Source: Panax quinquefolius (Eukaryota; Streptophyta; Magnoliopsida; Apiales; Araliaceae). Taken from it: 64,000 nt of DNA. A program made the translations under genes and the position numbers. The DNA is taken from assembly GCA_020205615.1 (NCBI GenBank), contig CM035165.1:33267544-33331543 (forward strand), given 5' to 3'. Positions 48,321 through 60,359 of the stretch are shown here, piece by piece. Under the pieces are notes generated by a model. It saw only the letters and a list, made by a program, of their open reading frames with translations, did no database searches and had not been told where the DNA came from. How positions within the stretch are numbered: the first letter of the stretch is position 1; each line of letters starts with the position of its first letter.

Positions 48321-50506
48321 TGTTTGTAAATTATATGGGATAAAATAAAAAATTTATAAAATTTGAAGGATTAATAAAAAATTATAAAAAAAGATAATAT
48401 AATAAAAGTTATAAGGGAAAAAGTAATAAGGAAAAAAAATGTGATATAAACTTATGGAGACTTTAAAATATAAAATTTTCATTTCTTTATATAGTTTGGG
48501 AATTGTTAAATTCATAATAAAATTATTATTTTCACAATAAAAATATCGTTATAGATTCTATAAAGACGATTTTCACCGTCGCTATACATTTACAACGACA
48601 TTTTTATTCTAAAAATAACAATTTCTATTGTAAATTTAACAATTATCTACAATTTTCGTTTATTCAATTCATTTCTGCTTCAAGTCAAGATAATGTTACC
48701 AGCAGCAGTACGTGGAGTCTGTAAACCACAAGGTAGAATTTAGAAGCACCATACAATAATAAACCCGCACGCGTAAAATTCACATCAATTCATTCAATAC
48801 CCAAGAGATAAAATCAAAACTTACAAATAAAATAAAGGCTAATCTCCTCAATCATCATCTCACTCACTTCTCGCCCAAAATCCTCCTCCTCCTATATGGG
48901 TATGGCTGTGTTTAATTTGTTTTAGCTCTCGCTTCTCTTCAATCTACTTTCATGCTTAGACTTGGGCATTTGGCCGGCTACTCACAGCGTCAGCTCGTTT
49001 CCGGCGCTGCAGCAGCCGTGTCGAGTGCCCGACCCACGACTTGATTCAGGCGGAGATGGCTCTGAAATTCGACGCTACAATTCCAGCATATGGTCTTTAA
49101 CTTCTCCCATTCCAGACATTTCCCTTCTTAAAGCCACCAGAACTGGCTTCTTGCAGTAGGACATCGATCTTTCCCTATACCCGTTTCCAATATCTTTTAT
49201 AGTTTATCAATTTGTTTGATTTTTTAGTTTATCATGCATGGGTTCTGCAATTTCGCAATTTTATCATTTAACTATTAATTGTAGTTATCATGCATGGGTT
49301 CCGCTTTTGCTTCAGCACACTTCCACTTTACCACCTATTGGGCTCATCCTTTTAAATTGATCTGGATACATAATTTGCCTGCGCTTTTTTTTTTTTTTCC
49401 TTCTTTCTCTCTTGCAAAACAATCCTGGAGTACTTTATAAAGGTTAGCGGTAGAATTCACATAAAGGTTAGCGGTAGAACTTCCATTTCCCCATCAATAA
49501 GAGATTTATGTAGAGTAACATTTTGGACATCAAATTAGCAACTTCAAAAGAAAGAATTCCAATGGTTTCTTTTGGCTCTTGCTTTTTATTCCTTTTTTAG
49601 AAGTTTCAAGGAGAAGGGCATGACTTTTAGCAAAAATCAAGCCAAAACTTTTTAATACTATAATACAGGGTAACATTCTTTTCGTTTCTTAGAAAAATGA
49701 ATTAATTGTCTTGCTAAAGAGTGGAAATCCAGGAAGTCTTCTTAGCTAATGCTAATTTTGCCAACACTTTGAAGTGCAAACAAGGATTCCCCACAGATTC
49801 ATGCTTATCATGCACTCTAAACAACAAGAAGTCCCCAAACATGCATTACACTATATATCAAAGCATTGCCAAAATGTCAAACAAATATTCGAAGTGGTGT
49901 ACAATTTATTATAGGTTATTTATTATGCATCACTACAAAAATTTCTTTACATATTATGAACTATGAATTTAGCTTATGATTGAAAATTTTCACATAATGC
50001 TAGATTTTTCCTTATCTAAGATAAAAACAATCTCACACTAAGATAACTAAACTGAAAAAAAAAACCGGTGTTTGTTTAAAAATCTCACTTTTTTTTGGTC
50101 TAATTTATAAGAAAAACTAATACAAAGCTAGATGTATCCCATAATTATTACTTTGCGACTTAAGCAATCTTGAAAATGTAGTAATAATTAACAAAGGCGA
50201 TTAGAACTTAGAACCACCAATCTATCAAAAGGAAAGATTGAATTTTGACATTGAACCCAATAAAAAAAAGAAAGGAAGATTGAAATCAATATATATATAC
50301 ACGCAGGTCTAGCTCTTAATTTCCTCCAAAAAAAAATTTCAAGAGACAACTCAAAAATAGAATAAAACAAATAGTCTGTTATACATTAATTGAAAGTATA
50401 CACACGATAATCTCTTCAAATAATAATTAGAATAATCAAATTAGAAGGATTACCAATCGTAACTAAAAATTACTGGAAAGAGGCCCTTAAGATAATTAGA
50501 ATAATC
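48321..50506 (+). other. Segment between inverted arms, with exon-like fragment
   Basis: About 2.2 kb. A C/T-rich leader-like stretch (about 48850-48951) precedes an ATG at 48952 that opens MLRLGHLAGYSQRQLVSGAA and about 30 codons in all. The composition (Arg, Ser, Ala, no acidic residues) is that of a mitochondrial presequence. That frame stops at 49042. The next frame is open to 49159 and carries DSGGDGSEIRRYNSS and SLLKATRTGFLQ. A frameshift may join them, making this a broken first exon. I do not recognise the gene. The rest is AT-rich without coding signal. Confidence 0.35.
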
Positions 50507-50726
50507 AACTTATTTATGTGCACACACTTGGGTTGCTCGACTCGGTTTGGTCTATTAGTTAAGTTACCACAGAATGGTTTGATTCGACCCATGGATATAC
50601 TCTTACTACATAGCGGAGATTGGAATTTGAGGTTTTAGCAAAACCCCAAGGGCCAAGGCCATGGCGGCGCCAATCACCAGCTGCGAGATCGAACTGATAT
50701 AACAGGTAAACTGATCAAGTTTCATT
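50507..50726 (+). repeat. 220-bp inverted duplication, right arm
   Basis: Inverted copy of 48101-48320. Contains a short start-codon context at 50661 (ATGGCGGCGCC...) encoding 13 residues before a TAA, followed by AACAG|GTAAAC. Sequence similarity between the arms stops sharply after GATCAAGTTTCATT. Confidence 0.9.
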
Positions 50727-52818
50727 TCTTACTTTCTCTCTGTCTCTATGAACCAAAAACCCTCATTTTGATTGTTTGATCACAGATGGAAATATCCTCT
50801 ATTCAATGCTCTCATCATAATCAGGAGATGAAATTAGCTTTGAAATGCCAAACTTTTTGGAAGTTTTTAGCAACTTTTTCGTCTATATTTCCTCAGCAAC
50901 TCTATTTGATTTTAGAATGTATTAATTTTGAACTTCATTTTCCCTACATAGTTTAATTATTCATACCAGAGAGTAAATTATATACTTGTTGCACCCTGCA
51001 AGTTGAATTTAGTTTTTGTCAAATTGCTAATATATACTATACCCTCCATTTCAAACTTAGAGATCAATTTTTTTTATTCATTTCCAAAACAAAGATGCAT
51101 TTCTATCTACTTTTGCACTATAAAAGTGGCAATCTATGCCATTACTTTTTTACTAACATTTTTAACAGCACAACACTACTACTTGATTAGTAGATTCTTA
51201 GCTAATATTAAAGGTATATTGGAAACTGGGATTATCCTTAAAATGGTAGGTCTTAAGAAGGTAGGTCGCTTTAAAAATGTATCTCTTGTTTTATGGAGTA
51301 TTTAAATTCTGGACCATGAGGAGAAAAACTAAATGTGCCAGATTCTGTGCCATCAATGACTGCCCGGCTTTCTGCTGCTGGTGGTTTTTTTGGCTGGATT
51401 TGATGGTTTCCTTACTCATCTGAGTGTCTCCTTATCTGTTATTTTTAGTTTTTCACTATTATATCTTTTTATACCTGAAAATTTAATATTTTAATTTGAA
51501 ATTGGGTACTTAGTTGCATCATGTGAGCATTATCACGAGTTTCTGTTTGTATGTCTAGTTTTTGGTCTTTCTTCCCATTCAAAGTTGGATTACCTTTATC
51601 TTGATCTGAATCATGAATACTTTGTGTTTGGTTGTATATTGCCACTATCTCCATCTCATGCTAAGGTCAGGTCCTCTTTCTTTTCTGAGATGTCATTAAA
51701 TAATAATTTACTAGGTACGAAAGCATGATTTTCAAGTACTTGTTTACATCTTGGTCATAGATTATACAAAATTTTATCGACCAAATTACTTTCAATTAAG
51801 GATCATATATTTAGTACAGCTTTGTGGATGAGGATATGAGATTGTAATTTTGTTTACTAGCTCAGAAGTGATTATTCTCAACATGTGCTTTTGTAAACTT
51901 CAGTTATTTTTAATTAATTTATTAACTTATTATTTAACTTTACAAAAGGAATTTGAGTAGACTAAGATAGAGAGGAAGGTGATGAGTTATAGCAGGGTAC
52001 TTATGACGGTTCCTGGTGCAGCCAATAGTAGCTGTGCCGAGCTTCTATGATATGCCCGCTTGATTATGGAACCAATTCCTGGCTGATTCCTTCTCTGTCC
52101 ATCAGTATTTCCAACTATTTTTTTTGGAAATTTGATGAATATAGTTGTTTAGGAGGATTATTGCTCGTCTCAAAGAAATGAATGCAATACAATTGCTTTT
52201 TTTTTAATAAATTAATTTACATTGATCAGTTGTTGGAGACGTTATTTTTTTTCTTTTAATGTTCTGTCATTTGATGGACTACTTCTTGGTTTGACATTTG
52301 TATCTCATAATCTCATATTTATTTGTTTACTATCAGTAGAATATATTTCCCTCTTTTTCCTTGTGGAATTCCAATACTCCCAATGTACATTCTTAAAAGT
52401 AAAACTATCATCTATGTCGCTTTTCTTCCTTGCGGTATATTTCATCATAGTTTGAAGGAGTCTTTCTTTGCAATTATTTAGTGCTATTATTTGATGTATG
52501 AGGAAGGAAAAGAAGATAATTATTAATTTTTGGGTTAGGGTTGGGTTTGTATGTTGGTGGGGGTTGGGAAGGTACTATAAACTAAAATATTGAAAAGTTA
52601 TTGCATTTTCTTTCAATTTCAAAGAACCCTGAATTATTATTTTTCCTTTTGTGTGAAAATTAAATCACAATTAGAAAATGATATATATAAAAAGTTAACT
52701 CTTGTAACTCGGTCTTCACAATATATTTGGGATGGCTGTTGGGTGGGGTGCTTTCCTAGTTATACAGATGAAAGCATATGCTATTATTCTGATACCATAT
52801 GGTTTTATTCTTTACTAG
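50727..52818. other. AT-rich intergenic DNA, no supported gene
   Basis: Contains chance frames up to 100 codons (51003-51305, rich in Ile/Phe/Leu) with no recognisable domain. No exon structure or element boundary was resolved. The Tat element inserts at its right end; the interrupted sequence resumes at 63818. Confidence 0.5.
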
Positions 52819-53460
52819 TGTTGGGACATAATCCTTTTCTTTATTGGGCCGAAATTATTGGGCTCCTCCCTTGGATCATGTTATGTTAAGTCATGGTTGG
52901 ATCTGGTCACTTGGGTCATTCTTATTATTTGGGCTTAGTCATTATATTGGCCCATTATACAAATTATCACTTAATTCCAATTTTGACCAAGAATCATTAT
53001 GCCAAAATGACATTTGACAATTGTGTATACGCCACTTTCTTTGCATGGCATTAATGAGGATGGGACTCGAATATGGCCGGTAACAAAAACGATGTGAGAG
53101 GGGATGAAAGTAGGCATTTACTTTTAATTTGAAGTGGCCAAAGTAAGGGAAAAATGTGTCGAGGAAGGTGGTGGGTGTACGATAAACCGGATAGTGGAGC
53201 ATCGTGGGGCTAAGATCACGTAAGAGGGTAAAAATAACACATACATTTTTCATTAGAATTCTTATTCTATCTCTCTCGGACATTAGACAATATTTTTCTC
53301 TCCATTGTTGACCTTGTGATCGCTTTGTCTTGACTCTCACGCGGGGGAGCTATCCCTCGACGGTCGGTAGTCGAGCTTTTAGTGTTGACTTGTTGAATGT
53401 CGCGGGGATATTGGGCGCGTCTTGGTGATTGGGGCGTGGAGAAAGATCTTGGCGTTAACA
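52819..53460 (+). repeat. Tat element 5' LTR
   Basis: 642 bp, TG...CA ends. It is nearly identical to the 3' LTR over long blocks, but with clusters of small insertions and deletions at about 53010-53190. Confidence 0.95.
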
Positions 53461-54300
53461 TTGGCTTTAGAAGGAGGGCGAGTTCTAGTGTCTGAATATT
53501 TTTTCAATCCTGGCGTGTTTTGTTCTACGTCGATATTTATGGTGAAAAGTAGAACACCTACACAAAAAGGCGCGTAGAAATTTGCCGGTGAATCGACACC
53601 CGTGTATGCATTAAGGATCGTTTGGGGCCGTGATAAGTGTTAAATGCAACCTGGCGTCAAACGATCCCCGAAGATTTTCAATTGAAGAAGTTGGGTAAGG
53701 TTAAGCGTGGGTTAGTCTACCCTACTTGATAAAAGATTCTCGCCACGGTCGGAAGCGAGTAGAAGGCACTTCGCTAAAACTTCGACAGAGAGACCAAGAT
53801 GAAAGGGTTTCACGATTAGCAAGATGGTGATGAAGCGGATAAAGCTATGGAAGTACTTGTGAAGCAACGACGGGGGATATAGGCGAACGGATGGTCCGAA
53901 TAATGAGTTGAGGGATGAAGAACTTCGATTATAATCGGTCAGAAGAGCGAGGACAAAGCGGAAAAAGAACTGTTCATTCGGGGATGAGAGTCTCGGTAGA
54001 AATCGAGAAGCGAAGAAGATCCGAAGCCTACTCCTCAAAGATCGAGGAGGGTACATCACCTATCGATTCTAAGGAGGCGGTCGGAGGAGAAACGAAGAGG
54101 TCGGTCCGAGGATCGTACTCTGAAACCCAAAAGAGAGCCCTTGTTGTTGCACACTAAGCCTCGATGCAGAAACCTGAAAGGCGAAGCATATCTAGAGATT
54201 GTACTCAGAGAGTCTCTCGAGGGTACACCTCCTGTAGACACTTTCGTCATAGAAGAAGTCCTTCTAGAGTTGAAGGTTACATTGTAAGCCAAACCTGAAT
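53461..54300 (+). other. Tat element leader and degenerate gag start
   Basis: The sequence after the LTR (TTGGCTTTAGAAGGAGGGCG) is where the primer binding site should be; the tRNA was not identified. Charged, Arg/Glu-rich reading in broken frames from about 53900 suggests the N-terminal part of gag. No intact frame is present. Confidence 0.5.
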
Positions 54301-55010
54301 CTACTCATCATGGAAAAAGGAATCATCGGAAAAGGAAGCATCGTCTCAACGGAAGGAGTAGATTATTTGGTTAAAGAGTTGAAAGAGCTTGAGCGACTTG
54401 CAAGTCTGAAAGATGAAGGACACTTGGGAAAGAAAGAATCCCCTTTTTCCGCGGAGATTCTTAGAAAAAAAGGCCCCACCAAGAAGTCGCCCGTATGGAG
54501 AGTTATGATGGATCGGGGATCCTTATGACCCGCGATCGGCGTTCGTAGATTGATGGATTATTATGACTTTAGCGATCTTTGCTAAGTGTCATACTTTCGT
54601 CACAACACTTAGAAAGGATGCGGCGGTGGATGGGGACTTTGCCTTCAAATTGATTTCGTCTTGGCGGACGTATGCGATAAATTTCATGCTTTCGCTTTGG
54701 GAGCAACAAAGAAGAAGGAAAACCAATGGTTCATTGGCTCGGGTTCGACAGGTTTTGAATGAGTCTTTGGGACAATATGTGAAGAGATTTAAGTGAAGCG
54801 ATGGGCGGTGTGAGACTTGAATGATCTACAAGCCGTTGGATTGTTTGAGAATGGGTTAGATCTGGTCGAATCGAAAAAGTTAGTGAAGAAGTTGATGTTT
54901 CATCACCCAAGAGTCTTCTTGAAGCCTTTGACAAAGCTGAAGGTTATATCGTGGTAGAGGAAGCTATGGACGACCTTAAACGTCCTGCTTGAGGCCAAAC
55001 TGAGGAGACG
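54301..55010 (+). pseudogene. Tat element gag remnant
   Basis: Frames at about 54310-54530 carry SPFSAEILRKKGPTKKSPVW and, after a frameshift, ESYDGSGDPYDPRSAF, the usual start of the gag core. Further on come CHTFVTTLRKDA and NESLGQYVKRF (about 54770), which matches the conserved RQ..NESL..YV.RF gag motif. Stops and frameshifts separate the pieces. Confidence 0.7.
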
Positions 55011-55329
55011 GTCGGAACAGAAGCGATAAAGATCGGAGAAAGAATGATGGTAATAAAGACCAGATTATGAGGCGGATCGAAAAAGTTTAATAATTGGAGC
55101 GCGGGTGGAGGGGGCGTTAAATCGCTCCGGCCTGACGAGTGAATAGAGCGTACCTGACACTTAATACGAAGACGAGTACATTATTTTGGATCAAATTAAG
55201 AACCAACCTATTTTGAACCACCTCGAGATAACATTAAGCTGGAAAAGGAATTCTCGTAAGTATTGTGATTATCATCAAGCTTGGTCGTAATCTGACGATT
55301 GTGCTAGTTTGAAAGACTTTATTGAAAGG

Positions 55330-58300
55330 AAAGTCTGGCGAGCTTTGATTGATATGTGGTTTGCCAGAACCAATCAACAGCGGGGACGGAGGGCTGTTCC
55401 GTAGCTTCAACCGATTCAACAAGTGTTACCCGCTCGAGAGCGACTGCGCAAGGCATGTGATAGATATCGTCATTGGGGGTACTTACAGCAAACTCGTTGG
55501 AAAAAAGCGGCAGAAACTACTTGGATTCGATCGTGCGCGATGGCGGTACCCTCCGGACCCAGCGAGACCTTACGAGCTCGGTAATCTCTTTTCTTGATGA
55601 AGATTACCCTTGAAATTATCGAACCAAACGAGGATCATTGGTATTGACTGCCTGAAGTGGGTTCGATGAGATATAAAACGGATGATGGTGGATAATGGAT
55701 CTTACAGTAGATATTACGTATGCCCGTGCTTATCACGAGAATGCACTAGATGGGCGAGAGATGGAGTTGGGACGAAGCTCCTTTATATGGTTTTAGTAAT
55801 GACCGGTTAAGGTGGCGGGAACTATTGAGCGCCAGTCATCTTGAACGGCCCCAACGGTAGAAATTATTTGCAAATTTTATGTTGTAAATGTAGATTACTG
55901 CTTATAATCTTATTTTGGGAAGGCACCTTTAATTGCTTTACAAGTTGTGACCTCTATTCCTCATTTCAAAATTAAATTTCCTACTGGCTCATGGGGTCGG
56001 CGAGGTGAAGGGGATTTGGATGCGGCGGAAGATGTTATAGAAATCTTGTGATCACTTGGGAGTGGGAATATCAAAGCGAAGCATCTTATGGCAATAGAGA
56101 TCGAACCTTTCACGAAAGTAGTTACGAACCATTGGTCATGCCAATTGTGAAAAAGCGGAGGAGATAGAGCTCATCCGGCAAAGCAAACAAACAAGCGGCG
56201 AAAATAGGTTGGTCTGCTGTAGGAACCTTTCCGGACGAACCTCATGGAGCTCTTGCAAAGCTATGTTGATATTTTACTTTGGGTGCCTCGGGATATCTTG
56301 GGGAGTAGCGAGGGATATTCTTGAGCATCGGTTTGAGTGAACCCGTCGAAGAAGCCGGTCAAACGAAGAGGAGGATTTTTCGCACTGAGCGTCGGCGAAT
56401 AATTGATGAAGAGATTGCAAAATTGTTAGCGGCAGATTTCATCTTGAGATTGATTACCGCGATGGATGGCAAATGTGGTCTTTGATGCGAAGCAAAATGG
56501 TAAATGGCGATCTGCATCGACTATCTTGATTTAAATAAGGCTTGTCCGAAGGATTTCTACCCTCTACCCCACATTGACCAACTAATCGATGCCACTTCGG
56601 GGTATGCTTTATTAAGTTTCATGGACGCATTCTCTGGATATCATCAAATTTCTATGTGTAAAGAAGATATCTGAAGGCGGCGTTCATTACGCGTCGTTCG
56701 GTATATGCTTATAAGAAAATGACCTTGACCTCATCATCAATCACAGGAGCCACATATCGAGAGGATGATGAACCGTGTTTTCCGATGTCGGTTAGGCGAA
56801 ATATGGAGGTGTCACGTGAGCGATATGATTGTCAAAAGTATGTTGGTACATAAACATCTAGATGATTTGGAAGAATGTTTTCGAACGATTAAATCGACCT
56901 GATTTGAGATTGAATCCCACTAAGTGCACCTTGATTACAGGGTAGCAAAATTTACGGGATATCTTGTCGATCGAGAGAGGAATCGAAGCGATCACGAGAA
57001 GATTGACGATCCACGAACATGAAGACTCCTCGGTCGTTTAAAGATGTTCAACGTCATTTGGAAGGATTGCGACTTTAAGGAGGTTCATGTCCAAGTCGGC
57101 GGAAAGATGTCTCTGGTTTCTTTGATACATTGAAAGAAATAGAAGAATGCAAAGACGTTTGATGGACTTGGAGATGTGAGGGCGCTTTTGAGCATCATCA
57201 AGTCCTATTTATCTTGACACCTTTGTTGGTGAAGCCCGTTCTCTTGAACCTTTATATTTGTACTTAGCGGCTAGTTCATTGGCGGTAGGAAGCGGTTTTG
57301 GTGCGTGAAGTTGGGGAGTAGCGACACGGTTTATTATGTAAGCCGTGTCCTTGGGATCTTTGAAACAAGGTGCCGAATATTGAAAAGTTTGCTTTTCGCT
57401 TTAATAAGCGCTAGTCGAAAGCTTAAGCAATACTTCGAGGTAGATTGGTAATAGTATATCTGAATCGACCTTTAAAAAAGATTATGGGCAAACACGAGGT
57501 ATCGGGGAGATTAAATTGCGTGGACGATGGAGTTGTCACAATTTTTCATTGAATATCATCCCCGAATCGCCATCAAAGGGCAAGCCTTGGCTGATTTTGT
57601 TGTTGAATGCTTCGTTTTACGAAGGCGATGAAGTTGTAGCGAAGTGAAGGATCAGACGAAAGCGATTCTGATTCTTCATGAAGCGAGTTAAGTGGGCCAT
57701 TGTATGCGAGATGGGTCTTCTACCACGGACGTCGATGGAAGCGAGGTGTTATTACGGCGAGTTCGGAGGATTCAAGTCTGAACGAGCCATCAATTTGATT
57801 CAAAGCAACAAACAATGAAGTTGAGTATGAAGCGGTACTTGCGAGGATTACGGTTGGCAAAGAGTCTTGAAGTCTGAAAGAATAATTATCTTTAGTGATT
57901 CTCGGCTAATCGTTAAGCAAATTTACGGGGAGTATGAAGCTCGAGGCCCAAAAATGATCAAATATCTAACGAAATTGAAGGAGGAGCGACTTGATGTTTC
58001 CAATCTATGAGTTTGAGGATCGGCGTAATAACAATTGATAGCCGATGCATTCTCCAAATTAGCCACTCTGAGATGTTAACGTTTTTGATGGGTCGGTTTA
58101 TTTACAAACTTTGCAACATCTGAGTATACATTATGAATCGGTAATGTGCATTGACCAAACCAATTATTTGGTTGACTCAGTATATAGAGTATCTGGCGGA
58201 TGGCGTCTTACCTTCGGATCGGATGCTCATCGAAAAAAGTTAAGTATAAAAGTGCTAATTTTGTTCTAATTGATGGAGATCTATTCAAGAGCTTTCTCAT

Positions 58301-59390
58301 CTCCATTATTGAAATGTTTGACTCCATCTGAAGTACTATGCTCTTGGGAAGTACATGAAGGTATTTGTGGTGACCGTATGGCGGCTAAGTCATTAGCTTT
58401 ATAAAGTACTTCGTCGGGGATACTATTGGCCTACCATCTTTAAAAGAAGCAACCGAGTATGTCGAAGTGCGAAATGTCGATCAACAGTCAGATCCCACAT
58501 CGACCACGGAGAGAGCTATACTCGATCTTATCTCTATACCCTTATTTCTGCAGGGGGTTGATATCTTTGGGTCCATTACAAAGCTAAAGGTCGGTCGACT
58601 TAAATGCGTGTATTCTTATTGATTATATGACTAAGTGGGTGGAAGCAAAACCACTTGATCGATAACGAACGAGGAATGCCTAAAGTTTATAAAGGTCGTG
58701 TGGTGTTTAAACTTGGGATTCTTAAGGTGTTGATATCGGACAACGAGCGCCCGGTTTGGGGATCGAAATTTGAGGCATTCTTGAAAGAACTGGGGATTCA
58801 ACACGAAAAGACCTCGATAGCTCATCCACGGATCGAATGGACAAGTTGAAGTGACCAATGAGCGTTCTTGAATGGGATCAAGCGTAGATTAAATGAAGCC
58901 CGAGGCGGATGGTAGGAGGAGCTACTTAGCGTGTTGTGGGCTTATCGAATTACTCGAGGACTACAACGAGGATTCACCTTTAGGCGGCTTATGAATGCGA
59001 TGCCTTAGTTCGGTTGAAATTGGATCTCCGGTCTTGGTCGACCAATTCAGAGAAATTTACAATGAGGAAGGGCTTAAGGCCAACCTTGATTTACTTGAAG
59101 AAGAAAGAGAAATGGCACTTAACGGGTTGGCGGCTTATCGTGAAGAGTGGCTAAGCACTATAATAAGGGAGTAAAATGTCGAAGGTTGAAGTGGGAGATT
59201 TTGTCCTCGGAGAAGCAAAGCATCTACACCTCGAGAATATAGGAAAGGCGATGCCAAGCCCAGGAAGGACCGTATGAAATAAGCGAAGTCTTGAAGGCGG
59301 GAACTTATCGATTGAAAGCATTAGATGGGTCGTGATTAAGAATACTTGCGCATTTGGCGAGGCTTAGAAAGTACTTTCGATAAAAATGAT
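55330..59390 (+). pseudogene. Tat element pol remnant (RT, RNase H, integrase)
   Basis: A protease-region trace lies at about 55450-55500. RT is clearest at about 56511-56680: CIDYLDLNKACPKDFYPLPH, then IDATSGYALLSFMDAFSGYH, a Tat signature. RNase H traces occur at about 57550-58080. Integrase is visible as RRGYYWPTIFKRS (about 58410-58450), then FKLGILKVLISDNERPVWGS (around 58710, containing the second catalytic Asp) and GIQHEKTSIAHP (58790-58830). C-terminal traces (RRLNEARG, ELLSVLWAYRITRG) run to about 59390. Frames are broken many times, mostly by small indels. Confidence 0.85.
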
Positions 59391-59469
59391 GTATGTCGTG
59401 GGAAGGTTGTAAATATTTATGTCATCATCGATAAAAGTTCCTTTTTCTCGAACAAATTTTGTCTTCATT

Positions 59470-60020
59470 CTTGATCGGACCATGAAGTTAGGAGGTTGGG
59501 TGGACTCGGGCCATTCGATGGCGTTCGATGGCGGTCCTTTTGAGTTTGTCGGGCCCCTGTGGTAAACAAGCGTGGTCCTTATGAGTTTGTCGATGGCGAC
59601 CTTTTTTTCGGCGAGTGGTCATTATGGTTTAAAACGTCATTGCGTCATTGTGTTAGGAGGTTCGGTGGACTCGGCGGCCATTCGATGGCGACCTTTTCGG
59701 CGGTGGTCCTTATGGTTTATCGGGCCCTTATGGTAAATTCGTTGATGTTAGGAGGCCTCGTTCGATTCGATGGCGACCTCTTGGCGGTGGTCACTTAGAC
59801 CTTGTCGGGCCCTTTCGTGGTAGGCAAGTGTCATCTTTAAGACGTTGTCGAGGCCCTTGGTAGGCAATTGTAAACACTTAGACCTTGTCGAGGGCCTTCG
59901 GGGTAGGCGAGTGTCATCCTTCGAGACTTTATCGGGCCCTTGAGGGTAAGCGAAATGTCGTCTTTTAGTTTTATTAGGCCTTTAGGGGTAAACAAATTCC
60001 TAATGAAGCGAGATATGTCT
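59470..60020 (+). repeat. Degenerate tandem repeats downstream of Tat pol
   Basis: A unit of roughly 55-80 bp recurs, with the words TTCGATGGCGACCT, TTGTCGGGCCCT and GGTAGGCAAGTGTCAT. About seven imperfect copies are visible. Such arrays after pol are known in Tat elements and can seed satellite DNA. Confidence 0.7.
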
Positions 60021-60359
60021 CACACTTGGTAACTAATAAGTATTCCTTTATTTTATTACCTAAAATTTTTCTAAGTGTTGAGTTCGAAAGCTTCATTCTT
60101 ACACTTCATCTGTTATATGGCATGTTTAGTTGTTATCTAACGATTCGAGTTCAAATACACGTGAAGGGTTGGTGCATTTTTCACTTAATGAAATGTTGGA
60201 GTATTGGCGGATAATAAACCGAAGTCATAAGGAATGAAACTATTTTCATTAAATATTTAATTTAATTACACTATTGATTTTTTACGAGATATTGTAAATT
60301 AAAGGCGAAAAAAACATAAGCAATGAAACATCGACTTGAGACTCCATCTTCGTCTGAAG

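Noticed and set aside
50661..50702. Short ATG frame (13 codons) in the inverted arm
   Set aside because: Too short to call a gene. A TAA stop precedes the donor site, and no continuing exon could be joined.
51003..51305. 100-codon plus-strand frame
   Set aside because: Composition is that of translated AT-rich DNA, with no domain and no flanking splice or leader signals.
59559..59798. 79-codon plus-strand frame after Tat pol
   Set aside because: It is a reading through the degenerate tandem repeats, not a conserved gene.
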